A stretch of DNA of 64,000 nucleotides from Achromobacter arsenitoxydans SY8 (GCF_000236785.1 NZ_AGUF01000087.1:62001-126000); one strand, 5' to 3'; counted from the stretch's first letter, positions 52,406 to 62,191 are shown. Notes: a model not told the origin generated them from the sequence alone. Made by a program: numbers and translations.

Positions 52406-53458
52406 TTATGCGGCGACGGACTCCGCCTCATAGCCCTGCGGATTGCCCTGCTGCCAGCGCCAGCCGTCCGCGCACATCGACGCCACATCGTGCGTGCTGC
52501 GCCAGCCCAGCAGGGACGCCGCCAGCGCCGGATCGGCCCACATGCGCTCGACGTCGCCCGCCCGCCGGGGCAGCGTGCGCAGCGGAATCTTGCAGCCATT
52601 GACGCGTTCGAAGGCATGCACCAGTTCCAGCACGCTCGTGCCCTGCCCGGTGCCCAGGTTGACCGCGACAAAGCCCGGATGGCCCTCGGAATAGCTCAGC
52701 GCCTGCACGTGCCCGCGCGCCAGGTCCATGACGTGCAGGTAGTCGCGCACGCCTGTGCCGTCGACGGTCCCGTAGTCGTCCCCGAACACCCGCAGGTAAG
52801 GCTGGCGCCCCACCGCCACCTGCGTGATGAACGGAAAGAGATTGTTGGGCAGGTCGCGCGGGCTTTCGCCGATCTGCCCGCTGGGATGCGCGCCGATCGG
52901 ATTGAAATAGCGCAGCGTGACGGCGCTGAAGCCGGGGTCCGCGGCGCAGACGTCGCGCAGCATTTCCTCGACCATGAGCTTGGTGCGGCCGTATGGGTTG
53001 GTGGGCGCCAGGGGATGGGCTTCGGTGAACGGCAGGTAGCGCGGTTCGCCGTAGACGGTGGCGGACGAACTGAACACCAGCCGGGAAACCCCGGCCTCGC
53101 GCATGGCGTGCAGCAGGACCAGCGACCCGTTGACGTTGTTGTCGTAATACTTGAGCGGGTCCGCCACCGATTCGCCCACCGCCTTGCAGCCCGCCAGATG
53201 CAGCACCGCGCTCACCGGCGCGCCCGCCGCCCGCGCTCCGGCCAGCACCGACGCGACCAGGCCGGGCGTGCGGATGTCCCCTTCGACCAGCGCTATCGGG
53301 ACGCCGCAAAGCCGCTCCACCCGGCGCACCGCCTCGCGGCTGCCGTTGCTGAAGTTGTCCAGCACCAGCGGCCGCAGGCCGCAGGCCAGCATATCCACCA
53401 GCGTGTGCGTACCGATGTAGCCCGCGCCGCCCGTCACCAGCACCTGCGTATCCGCCAT
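52406..53458 (-). CDS. galE: UDP-glucose 4-epimerase
   Basis: A 350-aa short-chain dehydrogenase-type epimerase interconverting UDP-Glc and UDP-Gal. NAD-binding GGAGYIGTHT, catalytic Ser/Tyr/Lys as SSSATVYG and NPYGRTK, and YFNPIGAHPSGQIGE. Length normal. Last gene of the leftward wza operon, 12 bp after pgi; it provides a UDP-sugar donor for the polysaccharide. Confidence 0.96.
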   Translation of the reverse strand: MADTQVLVTGGAGYIGTHTLVDMLACGLRPLVLDNFSNGSREAVRRVERLCGVPIALVEGDIRTPGLVASVLAGARAAGAPVSAVLHLAGCKAVGESVADPLKYYDNNVNGSLVLLHAMREAGVSRLVFSSSATVYGEPRYLPFTEAHPLAPTNPYGRTKLMVEEMLRDVCAADPGFSAVTLRYFNPIGAHPSGQIGESPRDLPNNLFPFITQVAVGRQPYLRVFGDDYGTVDGTGVRDYLHVMDLARGHVQALSYSEGHPGFVAVNLGTGQGTSVLELVHAFERVNGCKIPLRTLPRRAGDVERMWADPALAASLLGWRSTHDVASMCADGWRWQQGNPQGYEAESVAA

Positions 53459-53470
53459 GTCGACGCTCCG

Positions 53471-55138
53471 TCAGAGATGGGCCGCCATGCCCGGCACCCA
53501 CGCGTGGCGGGGACGCGGCGCTTGCGCGTGGCTGCGGTAGCGGTCGATCCAGTACGACGTGGAGGCGTCGTGCCCCCAGTCGACCACGCCGGCGGACACC
53601 GGCACGGCGAGCTCGCGCTCGATGCCGTTGGCCAGCCGCTTGCCCAGCTCCACGCCCCATTGGTCGAACGGGTTGATGCCCCAGACCACGCTCTGCACGA
53701 ACACCTTGTGCTCGTACAGCGCCAGCAGCGCGCCCAGGCCGCGCGGATCGAGCTGGCGCAGGACGATCAGCGTGGACGGCCGTCCGCCCGGATGCACCAT
53801 GTGCTGCGCCAGGCTCAGCGCGCGTTCCTGGTCATCGACGTGCGCCACGTCCTGCAGCGCCTGCTCCAGGCACTTGCCGCGCAGCAGGGCCTGGCGCTGC
53901 GCCAGGCAGTTGGCCAGCAGCATGCGGTGCGCGTCCGGGCTGTCGGCATGGCCCTGCAGGCTGGCGATGAAGTCGACCGGCGCGCCCTCTTCGCTCTGGT
54001 GCAGCCACTGGAAAAAGGTGTGCTGGCCATCGGTGCCCGGCATGCCCCAGATGATGGGGGCCGTCGGCACGCCGACCGCCGCGCCGTCGCCCGCGACCCG
54101 CTTGCCCAGCGATTCCATTTCCAGCTGCTGCAGGTACGTGACCAGGTGCAGCAGCCGCGCGCTGTAGGCCGCGACGTTCAGCGAGTTGTAGCCCAGCACG
54201 CTGCAGTTGACCAGACCGGCCAGCGCCAGCTGGATCGGCGCGTTCGACGCGAACGGCGCCTGCTGGAAGTGCTGGTCCATGGCTTCCGCGCCCGCCCGCA
54301 TGCCGATCAGCACGTCGGCGCCCACCGTCAGCGCGATCGACAGCCCGGCGACGGACCAGACCGAATAGCGGCCGCCCACCCAGTCGCACATCTTGAAGAT
54401 CTGGCTGGACGGCACGCCCAGCGCGCGGGCGGCCGGCGCATTGGAGGTCACGGCGGCCAGGTGCTCGGACACGTCGGCCACGCCGCCCTGCTTGAGCCAG
54501 GCGATGGCGGTGCGCGCATTGTGCAGCGTTTCGGCAGTGGTGAACGATTTGGACGACACCACCACCAGGGTGCGCCGCGGATCCAGCCCCGCCACGGCGT
54601 CGTGGAAGGCATGGCCGTCAATGTTGGACACGAAGCGGATCTGCCGGCGTTGCAGCGGGCCGCCGAAGGCCTGGACCGCCAGCCGCGGCCCCCAATCGCT
54701 GCCTCCGATGCCGATGTGCAGAACGGTGGAGAAGTCCGCGGACTGGTCCACGCGCCGCACGAAGTCGGTCATGCGCGAATACTCGCAGACCGAGTCCGCG
54801 TCCTGCCCGTCCGGCTGTTCGCGCGTGCGTCCGGCGCGCAGCGCGGTGTGCCACGCGGGCTTGCCTTCCGTCCAGTTGACCTGTTCACCCGAGAACAAGG
54901 CGCGGCGCGCCTCATCCAGCCCGCGCGCCTGCAGCAGCGCCGCGGCCGCGGCGTCCAGTCCCGACGACTGGCGCTGCATCGTCAGGTCCACGCACAACCC
55001 TGCCGCTTCGATCACCTTCAGCGCGCTGGCGTCCAGTTCGGCGCTCTGCGCGGACTGCGCGAAAGCCACCCACTCGGGGCTGTCCGCCAGTCCGGAGTTC
55101 GCCCTTAACGCCTCAATCGCATGTTGAGCCTTTCCCAT
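53471..55138 (-). CDS. pgi: glucose-6-phosphate isomerase
   Basis: A 555-aa isomerase linking fructose-6-P and glucose-6-P. Signatures: HIGIGGSDWGPRLA, VVSSKSFTTAETLHNA, WDWVGGRYS-type loop (CDWVGGRYSVWS), MESLGKRV and the C-terminal WGINPFDQWGVELGK. The start at 55138 has AAGGAG ten bases upstream. Placement inside the exopolysaccharide operon suggests it feeds hexose phosphates to the mannose and glucose nucleotide pathways, in addition to any central-metabolic role. Confidence 0.96.
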   Translation of the reverse strand: MGKAQHAIEALRANSGLADSPEWVAFAQSAQSAELDASALKVIEAAGLCVDLTMQRQSSGLDAAAAALLQARGLDEARRALFSGEQVNWTEGKPAWHTALRAGRTREQPDGQDADSVCEYSRMTDFVRRVDQSADFSTVLHIGIGGSDWGPRLAVQAFGGPLQRRQIRFVSNIDGHAFHDAVAGLDPRRTLVVVSSKSFTTAETLHNARTAIAWLKQGGVADVSEHLAAVTSNAPAARALGVPSSQIFKMCDWVGGRYSVWSVAGLSIALTVGADVLIGMRAGAEAMDQHFQQAPFASNAPIQLALAGLVNCSVLGYNSLNVAAYSARLLHLVTYLQQLEMESLGKRVAGDGAAVGVPTAPIIWGMPGTDGQHTFFQWLHQSEEGAPVDFIASLQGHADSPDAHRMLLANCLAQRQALLRGKCLEQALQDVAHVDDQERALSLAQHMVHPGGRPSTLIVLRQLDPRGLGALLALYEHKVFVQSVVWGINPFDQWGVELGKRLANGIERELAVPVSAGVVDWGHDASTSYWIDRYRSHAQAPRPRHAWVPGMAAHL

Positions 55139-55151
55139 CGCGTGATGCTCC

Positions 55152-56555
55152 TTAGAACGGTAAACGAATGTGAGGTGCAACGCGCTTGAACGCCTTGCGG
55201 AAGTCCTCCTCGATACGGGCCAATGCGGCCACGCTGTCTCCTTCGAACCGGAGTACCACCGTTGGCGTGGTGTTGGACGGACGCGCCAGGCCGAAGCCGT
55301 CGGCATAGTCCACCCGTATCCCGTCGAGATCGGTGATCGACAGCGCGCCAGGGAATTCCCCTTGCTCGCGCAGCGCGTTCACCAGTTCGACGTTTTCGCC
55401 TTCGCTGGTCTCCAGCTTTAATTCCGGGGTGGCGCAGGACTGCGGCAAGCTTTCCAGCAAGGCAGACGGGTCCGGCGCCGACGACAGGATCTCCAGCAGG
55501 CGGGCGGCGGCGTAAATGCCGTCGTCAAAGCCGTACCAGCGTTCCTTGAAGAAAATGTGCCCGCTCATCTCTCCAGCAAGCAGCGCTCCCGATTCGCGCA
55601 TCTTGGCCTTTATCAGGGAATGCCCTGTCTTCCACATCGTGGCCTTGCCGCCGGCCTCGGTGATGGCCCGCGGCACGTGGCGGCTGCATTTGACGTCGTA
55701 GATGATCTCGGCGCCCGGATTGCGCGCCAGCACGTCGCGGGCGAAGAGAATCAACTGGCGGTCCGGCCAGATGATCTGCCCGGACTTCGTCACCACGCCC
55801 AGCCGGTCGCCGTCGCCGTCGAAGGCCAGACCGACCTCGCAATCCGAGTAGCGCAGGCAATAGATCAGGTCCTGCAGGTTGTGCGGATCCGCCGGATCGG
55901 GGTGATGGCCCGGGAACGCCCCGTCCACCTCGCAAAACAGTTCGGTCACTTCGCAGCCCAGCGCGCGGAACAGGCCGGGAGCCACCGCCCCCGCCACGCC
56001 GCTGCCGCAGTCGATGGCGATCTTCATGGGCCGCGCCATGCGGATATCGCCCACCAGGCGCGCCGCGTAGCACGGCACCACCTGCATCTGCGTGCGCCCC
56101 CCGGCGGTGTCCGCCGACTCGATCGGCAGGCGCATCGCATCGCGCAGCGCCGTGATGCCCTCGCCATACAGCGCCCCGCCTTCCAGCACGATCTTGAAGC
56201 CGTTGTGCGCGGGCGGGTTGTGGCTGCCCGTCACCGCGATGCCGGCGCCGGTGTCCATCAGCCGCGTCGTGAAATACACCATCGGCGTGGTCGCCATGCC
56301 GATGTCGATCACGTGCACGCCGGCAGAACGCAGGCCGGCCTGCAGCGCGGCGGCAAGCTCCACGCTGCTCAGCCTGCCATCCCGCCCCACTACGATGGAC
56401 CGCGCGCCCTGCTCGCGGGCCTTGGTGCCCACCGCCATCCCCAGGCTGTGGGCAAACCTTGCGTCTATCTCATCCGGCACGGTCCCGCGTATGTCGTAAG
56501 CCTTGAAAACCGCATCCAGAATTTGCGGCGTGTCCCAGCCAAAAGTTCCGTGCAT
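55152..56555 (-). CDS. phosphomannomutase/phosphoglucomutase
   Basis: A 467-aa alpha-D-phosphohexomutase of the AlgC/ManB type. The phosphoserine is S111 in TGSHNPPAHNGFK, the metal loop is FDGDGDRLG, and the sugar-binding loop is GEMSGHIFF. Dual specificity would supply mannose-1-P for ManC and glucose-1-P for UDP-Glc. It lies 21 bp after the Wzc-type gene and 13 bp before pgi. Confidence 0.93.
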   Translation of the reverse strand: MHGTFGWDTPQILDAVFKAYDIRGTVPDEIDARFAHSLGMAVGTKAREQGARSIVVGRDGRLSSVELAAALQAGLRSAGVHVIDIGMATTPMVYFTTRLMDTGAGIAVTGSHNPPAHNGFKIVLEGGALYGEGITALRDAMRLPIESADTAGGRTQMQVVPCYAARLVGDIRMARPMKIAIDCGSGVAGAVAPGLFRALGCEVTELFCEVDGAFPGHHPDPADPHNLQDLIYCLRYSDCEVGLAFDGDGDRLGVVTKSGQIIWPDRQLILFARDVLARNPGAEIIYDVKCSRHVPRAITEAGGKATMWKTGHSLIKAKMRESGALLAGEMSGHIFFKERWYGFDDGIYAAARLLEILSSAPDPSALLESLPQSCATPELKLETSEGENVELVNALREQGEFPGALSITDLDGIRVDYADGFGLARPSNTTPTVVLRFEGDSVAALARIEEDFRKAFKRVAPHIRLPF

Positions 56556-56576
56556 GCCAGTTTCTCCGTGTGGCGT

Positions 56577-58838
56577 TTACTTGGGGCCGTTCTGTTTGAA
56601 ATCGCCGTAGTACGCCGCACGGGAGTATCGGTAACCACCGTACTTGGACCGGAAGCCGAAGCGTTCCGGAAGAAGCTTGAGACCATTGAAAAGCACGCCG
56701 TCCACCGGGGCGCCGGCCTGGATCAGGCGCTTGGCCGTCTCCCGGATCTCGCCCACCGTGTTCATGCCGGAGCGCACCACCACCATCACCGCCGCAGCGT
56801 GCGTGCCGACCACGGCCGCATCCGGAGACGACAGCACGGGCGCCGTGTCCAGGATCACCATGTCGTATTGCGTCGCCAGTTCGCGCAGCGTTTCGCCGAA
56901 TACGGGCGAAGCCAGCAGTTCGGAAGGATCGAAGGTGACCGCGCCGGTCGCGATGAAGTCCACGCCCTCGGACACGCTGTGCTTGCGCACACGGCTCAGC
57001 GGGATCGTGCCCGACAGCACTTCGAACAGGCCATCTTCCTTGGGCACGCCGAAATAGCGGTTGAGCTGACCCTTACGGAAATCCGCGTCGATCAGCAGCA
57101 CGCGCTTGCCCACGCCGCCCTGGATGAAGGCGAAGTTGGCCGACAGGAAGGACTTGCCCACGCCCGCCACCGGGCCGGTGAACATCACCATGTTGTTCGC
57201 CGACTTGTGCAGCGACGCCTGCAGCACGTTGCGGAACGACCGCAGGCTTTCAATGGGTGGCGAGTTGCCCTGGCTTTGGGCCAGCAGCGCCGGCACGGTG
57301 GCGTTCTTACGCCGGCTGCGGCGCCACAGCTTGTCCTGCATGTCGCTGTAGGGAATGGCGGCCAGCACGGGCAGCCCGGTGTGGCGTTCGACGTCCTCGG
57401 GTTCGGACAGGCCGCCGAACAGGGCGTTGCGCACGAACGCGCACAGGATGCCGAAGATCAGGCCGATCGCGGTAGCCACGCCGATGATGATCGCGCCCTT
57501 CGGACGGACCGGCTTGTCGGGCTGCACGGCCGCATCCAGGATGCGCACGTTGCCCACCTTGCCGGCGCGGATCAGCTTGAGCTGCTGGGTGTTGTTGAGC
57601 AGCGCGGTGTAGAGCTCGGTGTTGACGCGCACGTCGCGCACCAGGCGCACCACGTCCTGTTCCAAGTCGGGCAGTTGCTTGATGTTGTTGCCGATGCGGT
57701 TCACGTCGCCCGTCAGCGAAGAGATCTGCCGGTCGATGCCCACGATGCTCGGGTGCGTGGGCGCAAAGCGCGTGATCAGTTCCTGGCGCTTGGAGCGCAG
57801 TTCCATCACCCGCGTCTGCGCGTCCACCGACTGCGCAAGGATGAGCTTGGCCTCTTCGCTCAGGTCGATCGTGCCGCGCTTGTTGCGCAGCGCGTTGTAC
57901 TTGGTTTCCGCGGCGTCCAGCTCGCTCTTGAGCTGGGGCAGCTGCTGCTCAAGAAAGTTCAGCGACTTCTCGGCCTGGGCCGACTTGCGGTTCACGTTCT
58001 GCTGCACGTACTCCTGGCCGATCTGGTTCAGGACGGCGGTGGTCAGCGCGGGATCGTTGCCCTCCAGCGTGACGCCAATGACGCCCGATGCGCGGCCGCG
58101 CTCGAAGATGCCCATGTGCGATTGCACGTTCTCGATGGCGGCCAGGCGCGAGCTGCGCGACACCGTGAATTCGGTGCCCGGGCGTCCCGACAGCGCGTCG
58201 ATGTGCACGTCCATGGCGCCGCCGCCGGGCAGCAGGAAGCGCTCGGGCTTGCCGACGGTGCCGGTGAAGCTGGCGCCGGTGAGTTTGTCGCTCAACGAGA
58301 AGCGGCCTTCTCCCAGCGTGGTCACGCGGAAAGGCTTGCCCAGCCATTCGTTGGGCACATCCAGCTGCGAGATCGCGATGGTTTCGCCGCCCCACGCGTA
58401 GCCCCCGCGCGGCAAGCCGGACGGGTATGGCAGGCTCTCGTAGCGCTGCGCCAGCCATTCGCCCACCACCGGGAAATAGCGCGGCTTGGCGTGGATGTAC
58501 AGCAGGAACTTGTCGACGGCCGGGCCGACGACCATGCGCGAGCGCAGCACTTCCATTTCGCCCGAAGTTTCCGCCTTGGTGTCAAACATCGACGACACGT
58601 CGCCCAACAGGCTGCGCGCCTGCCCGTTAGGCATTTCCTCCTCGACCTGCACGATGATGTCGGCCGAATAGACAGAGGGGGTCACCATCACATAGGCCAG
58701 GGCCCCAAGCAAGGCGACCATGGTGATCGCGATGATCATCCAACGGTTGGAAAAAATGGCGTCCACGTGGGACGACAGGGGGGTTTCCTGCTGACGGGCC
58801 GGGACTGACGGCTCGAACGATTCGATGGGCAACGACAT
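56577..58838 (-). CDS. wzc: Wzc-type polysaccharide copolymerase and tyrosine autokinase
   Basis: A 753-aa inner-membrane protein. Two helices (about residues 32-52 and 455-475) flank a large periplasmic Wzz-like domain with coiled-coil (SAQAEKSLNFLEQQLPQLK). The cytoplasmic BY-kinase has Walker A GPVAGVGKS (about 555-563), Walker A' LLIDADFRKG and Walker B MVILDTAPV, and a C-terminal tyrosine cluster (YGGYRYSRAAYYGDF at 733-747). It controls chain length and export with Wza. No Wzb phosphatase gene is adjacent, which is unusual for this system. A GGAGAG ribosome site precedes the ATG at 58838. Confidence 0.93.
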   Translation of the reverse strand: MSLPIESFEPSVPARQQETPLSSHVDAIFSNRWMIIAITMVALLGALAYVMVTPSVYSADIIVQVEEEMPNGQARSLLGDVSSMFDTKAETSGEMEVLRSRMVVGPAVDKFLLYIHAKPRYFPVVGEWLAQRYESLPYPSGLPRGGYAWGGETIAISQLDVPNEWLGKPFRVTTLGEGRFSLSDKLTGASFTGTVGKPERFLLPGGGAMDVHIDALSGRPGTEFTVSRSSRLAAIENVQSHMGIFERGRASGVIGVTLEGNDPALTTAVLNQIGQEYVQQNVNRKSAQAEKSLNFLEQQLPQLKSELDAAETKYNALRNKRGTIDLSEEAKLILAQSVDAQTRVMELRSKRQELITRFAPTHPSIVGIDRQISSLTGDVNRIGNNIKQLPDLEQDVVRLVRDVRVNTELYTALLNNTQQLKLIRAGKVGNVRILDAAVQPDKPVRPKGAIIIGVATAIGLIFGILCAFVRNALFGGLSEPEDVERHTGLPVLAAIPYSDMQDKLWRRSRRKNATVPALLAQSQGNSPPIESLRSFRNVLQASLHKSANNMVMFTGPVAGVGKSFLSANFAFIQGGVGKRVLLIDADFRKGQLNRYFGVPKEDGLFEVLSGTIPLSRVRKHSVSEGVDFIATGAVTFDPSELLASPVFGETLRELATQYDMVILDTAPVLSSPDAAVVGTHAAAVMVVVRSGMNTVGEIRETAKRLIQAGAPVDGVLFNGLKLLPERFGFRSKYGGYRYSRAAYYGDFKQNGPK

Positions 58839-58854
58839 GCAGCTCTCCAGGAGA

Positions 58855-58879
58855 GGGCGCCGCCGCGGACGCGGCGCCC
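58855..58879 (-). other. hairpin between wza and wzc
   Basis: A 9-bp stem, GGGCGCCGC (58855-58863) with GCGGCGCCC (58871-58879), loop of 7, in the 65-bp gap. No T tract. It may stabilise the wza message or tune wzc expression. Confidence 0.5.
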
Positions 58880-58903
58880 CCAAAGGCGTGGTTTTGAGGC
58901 GGA

Positions 58904-60040
58904 CTAATCGATGGACTTGACGGTCTGTACGGTTTGCGCGCTCGGGAACAGGTTGCTGATGAAGCGGTTCCACCGCACCAGGGCTGCCGAATCCACGAAC
59001 ACGACGTCTTTGGGTTGCAACTCGAATTTGGCTCCTACGGCAAGGGCTTGCGGAGATCCCGCGTTCAGGTGATACACAAGCGGCGACGCGTCCTCTGTGC
59101 CACGCACAACAAAGATCTGCGACGGATCCGACGTCAACTGGTTCGGCCCCCCTGCCAAACCCAACGCCTCGGTCAACGACATGCGCCCGTCACGCATCAC
59201 CGGCGCGCTGGGCAGGAAGACCTCGCCCATCACGAACACCTTGCTGTCGTCCCGCGGCGTGACTCTCACGATGTCCCCTGCCCTGAGCATCACCTGGTTC
59301 AAGTCCTGGCCGCGCTCGATCAGCGCGGGAAGGTTCACGCGAGTACGCCGCCCCTCGCGGATCACGTAGACCGAGCTGCGGTCGCCGGTAGGCAGAATGC
59401 CTCCGGCCCTGTTGAGCGCTTCCAACAGGGTCATGGGGACGTCGTTGATCGCAACCGTGCCCGGCGTCGTCACCTCGCCATCGACGAAAATGCGCTTGCT
59501 GCGAAATCCCAGAACGCGTACGGTGATCTGCGGGTCCTGTATGTACTTGCCCGAACTATTGACTATGAGATTGCGCGCCTGAAGTTCCGTCAACCCCGCC
59601 ACTTTCAGCAGTCCCGTATACGGAAATTGGATATATCCAGTGGATGACACCGTATAGCCCGGAATGCCCGAGGCGGTATCCCCAATAGCTAGTTCCGTTG
59701 CCCCAGAACCAATTGCGTAGGTTTGCGTCGGAAGCACGAGCTCGGGGTGATCCCACACGACGATCGAGAGAATGTCCCCAGGCCCGATGAGGTAGGGCCC
59801 GGGCTTGCCGATCAGATGACCAATGCCCTCGTTGTCCAGCAGCGCTTCGCGCGCGCGCTGCTCTTCACGCACGAGGGATGGCGTGATTTCCTTGATCACC
59901 GCCTTGGAGTTCGGGTCCAGCGGATCCGCAAGCTGATTGGCGTTGAAGGTCATGCCGGGGGATAAGGCGCAAGCGCCCAGCGAGGACACGAGCGCGGTAG
60001 CGGCTATGGCTCGGCTCAACGTTCCGAAAAATGTAGTCAT
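58904..60040 (-). CDS. wza: Wza-type outer-membrane polysaccharide export lipoprotein
   Basis: A 378-aa lipoprotein. Signal peptide with lipobox LGAC and lipidated C24; a Poly_export domain (GPYLIGPGDILSIVVWDHPEL, split) and two SLBB-type repeats (KRIFVDGEVTTPGTVAIN, SKVFVMGEVFLPSAPVM). C-terminal region (VRWNRFISNLFPSAQTV) forms the outer-membrane helix. First gene of the leftward operon; start MTTFFGTLSR chosen from the signal peptide. It is divergent from the initiating transferase gene. Confidence 0.94.
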   Translation of the reverse strand: MTTFFGTLSRAIAATALVSSLGACALSPGMTFNANQLADPLDPNSKAVIKEITPSLVREEQRAREALLDNEGIGHLIGKPGPYLIGPGDILSIVVWDHPELVLPTQTYAIGSGATELAIGDTASGIPGYTVSSTGYIQFPYTGLLKVAGLTELQARNLIVNSSGKYIQDPQITVRVLGFRSKRIFVDGEVTTPGTVAINDVPMTLLEALNRAGGILPTGDRSSVYVIREGRRTRVNLPALIERGQDLNQVMLRAGDIVRVTPRDDSKVFVMGEVFLPSAPVMRDGRMSLTEALGLAGGPNQLTSDPSQIFVVRGTEDASPLVYHLNAGSPQALAVGAKFELQPKDVVFVDSAALVRWNRFISNLFPSAQTVQTVKSID

Positions 60041-60282
60041 GGCGAATCCACTGTGAATGACTTCGTTGCTTGGAAAGGAGCCCGATGCGTAACGGGTTGC
60101 GACATTCCACTCTCTTTTCCTAGGCCCGCACATTCGACGGATGCCCTAAGCCTTCTCCTACATCGTTTGGAGGTTTCGGGTATGCAGCGCTCTCAATAAG
60201 ATTTTGTCGGTAGCCACATGCTTTGCGGCACTGCACAGTTTTTGCTTGGCGCAAGGCGCTCCCCCCCGAACAGGAGTGCGCG
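60041..60282. promoter_or_regulatory. divergent promoter region of the exopolysaccharide locus
   Basis: A 242-bp gap between wza and the initiating transferase gene, which must hold promoters for both operons. A TAAGAT -10-like element with a poor -35 (60176-60205) points rightward. A CGGTAGC (60208-60214) resembles the core of ops/RfaH elements but is too short to call. Confidence 0.5.
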
Positions 60283-61692
60283 ATGGACCCGTCCCAAACG
60301 GACACGTCGGCAAGATTCAGCGGGACAAGCTATATCTATCGCTTGCTCGACGCCGCGATCGTCATCACCTGCGGCCTGACTGCCACCGGCTTGAAATTCT
60401 CGGATGAGGCGCTGACGGATCCTCCGCAGATCCATCTGTTCCTGATCTATCTGTGCGGCCTGGGCGTCATCGCCATCTTCCCGGCGTTCCGCCTGTACGT
60501 GTCGTGGCGCGGCCGTTTGCTGACGGACCTGGTGGTCCGCAGCCTGGCCGCGTGGGCCACGGTTTTCGCGCTGGGCATCTTCGTCAGTTTTCTCATGCAC
60601 CAGACCGGCGCGATATCCCGCTTATGGGCGGCTACCTGGTTTGGCATTACGGCGTTGGCGCTGGCCGGCGTACGCATCGCCGTCTACGCCGTGCTGGGCG
60701 CGGCGCGCGACCGCGGCCTGAACAAGAAGCGCGTGTTGCTGGTGGGCTTTGGCGCGCTGGGCCACGACATGTGGCGCCGGGTCGAGAAGTACCGCGAGGC
60801 CGGCTACGAGATATCGGGGATCTACGCCGAACCGCATGAGATCCTGCCGCCGCAGGTCCGCCGCCTGCATGACCTGGACAACCTGCACGACTTCGTCCGC
60901 GAGAACAACGTCCGCGAGATCTGGATCGTGCTGCCGATGGAGGCGGGCCAGGAACTGCGCGAGGTGCTGTATCACCTGCGCAACGACCTGGTGGACATTC
61001 GCTGGATACCCGATGTGATGTCCATCCAGCTGCTGGGACACCGCATCGGCGAGTTCCTGGGTCTTCCCGCCATCCAGCTCAACAGCCTGCCGGCCGCCGG
61101 CGTGCGCGGCTGGGCCAAGGAAGCCTTCGACCGCAGCTTCGCATTCTGCGCGCTGCTGGGCTTGTCTCCGGTGATGCTGACGGTCGCCCTGCTGGTCAAG
61201 GTCACGTCGCGCGGCCCCGTCTTCTTCACCCAGCCCCGGCTGGGCGTGGACGGCAAGGTGTTCCATGTCTACAAGTTCCGCACCATGACCGTGCACCAGG
61301 AGCATGGCGTGGTCACGCAGGCCACCCGCGACGACCGCCGCGTCACACGCATCGGCGGCTTCCTGCGGCGCACCAGCCTGGACGAGCTGCCCCAGTTCCT
61401 GAACGTGCTGCTGGGCGACATGTCGGTCGTCGGCCCGCGTCCGCACGCGCTGGAGCACAACGAAATGTACAAGGACCTGGTGCAGCGCTACATGATGCGC
61501 CATCGCGTCAAGCCGGGCATCACCGGCTGGGCGCAGGTCAATGGCTTTCGCGGGCAGACCGACACGCTGCGCAAGATGAGCGACCGCGTCGAGCACGACA
61601 TCTACTACATCCAGCACTGGACGTTCAGGATGGACCTGCTGATCATCGCCCGCACGGCGGTATCCGGATGGACGGGCCGAAATGTCTACTAA
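60283..61692 (+). CDS. undecaprenyl-phosphate hexose-1-phosphate transferase, WcaJ type
   Basis: A 469-aa polyisoprenyl-phosphate sugar transferase. Four N-terminal helices, a soluble CoA-binding-like Rossmann domain (VLLVGFGALGHDMWRRVEKY split over about 150-170), a fifth helix-hairpin near residue 285, and the conserved catalytic C-terminus (VYKFRTMT, RRTSLDELPQFLNVLLGDMS, VGPRPHALEHN, KPGITGWAQVNG). It starts polymer synthesis by loading glucose- or galactose-1-P on undecaprenyl phosphate. Start is the ATG at 60283 after AGGAG. Its end overlaps the gmm gene by 11 bp. Confidence 0.94.
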   Translation: MDPSQTDTSARFSGTSYIYRLLDAAIVITCGLTATGLKFSDEALTDPPQIHLFLIYLCGLGVIAIFPAFRLYVSWRGRLLTDLVVRSLAAWATVFALGIFVSFLMHQTGAISRLWAATWFGITALALAGVRIAVYAVLGAARDRGLNKKRVLLVGFGALGHDMWRRVEKYREAGYEISGIYAEPHEILPPQVRRLHDLDNLHDFVRENNVREIWIVLPMEAGQELREVLYHLRNDLVDIRWIPDVMSIQLLGHRIGEFLGLPAIQLNSLPAAGVRGWAKEAFDRSFAFCALLGLSPVMLTVALLVKVTSRGPVFFTQPRLGVDGKVFHVYKFRTMTVHQEHGVVTQATRDDRRVTRIGGFLRRTSLDELPQFLNVLLGDMSVVGPRPHALEHNEMYKDLVQRYMMRHRVKPGITGWAQVNGFRGQTDTLRKMSDRVEHDIYYIQHWTFRMDLLIIARTAVSGWTGRNVY

Positions 61693-62191
61693 GCCGTTGG
61701 GATGGCCTGTGCGGGAAACGCCCCCGCAACGCGGCGGCGTGCTGGCCCGGTCGGACTTCCGCCAGGCAGTCGAGATGCTGCCCCTGGTGTCGATCGACCT
61801 GCTGCTGCGCGACGGCGCCGGCAACTACTTGACCGGGCTTCGCGCCAATCCGCCCGCCCAGGGCGCGTGGTTCGTCCCCGGCGGACGCATCCGCAAGAAC
61901 GAGCCGCTGCGCGACGCGCTGCGCCGCATCGTGCACGACGAGCTGGGTCCGTCCCTGCCAGAGCTGGCCTGGACGTCGCGCGGCGTGTACGAGCACTTCT
62001 ATGGCACCAATTTCGCGGGTGAAGCCGGTCGCTCCACCCATTACGTCGTCCTCGCCTTCGAGGCCGAGCTTTCGTTGGATACCGCAAGCCTTCCCCTGGT
62101 CCAGCACAACGGCTACCGCTGGCTCCCCGGGGAAGTGATCGCCGCCGACCCCGGCGTGCATCCGTACACCCAGGCCTACTTCAAGGAGTGA
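61682..62191 (+). CDS. gmm: GDP-mannose mannosyl hydrolase (NUDIX)
   Basis: A 169-aa NUDIX hydrolase of the Gmm/WcaH subfamily, cutting GDP-mannose to GDP and mannose. The modified NUDIX box (GGRIRKNEPL...RRIVHDELG), the EHFYGTNFAG loop, THYVVLAFEAEL and QHNGYRW match WcaH. Known members use a histidine rather than the usual glutamates as base. Position between the initiating transferase and manC suggests control of GDP-mannose level. Confidence 0.9.
   Translation: MSTKPLGWPVRETPPQRGGVLARSDFRQAVEMLPLVSIDLLLRDGAGNYLTGLRANPPAQGAWFVPGGRIRKNEPLRDALRRIVHDELGPSLPELAWTSRGVYEHFYGTNFAGEAGRSTHYVVLAFEAELSLDTASLPLVQHNGYRWLPGEVIAADPGVHPYTQAYFKE

Noticed and set aside
60208-60214. CGGTAGC in the exopolysaccharide leader, similar to the ops/JUMPstart core
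   Set aside because: Only seven bases match, the usual flanking GGCG and GTG are missing, and no RfaH gene is visible.
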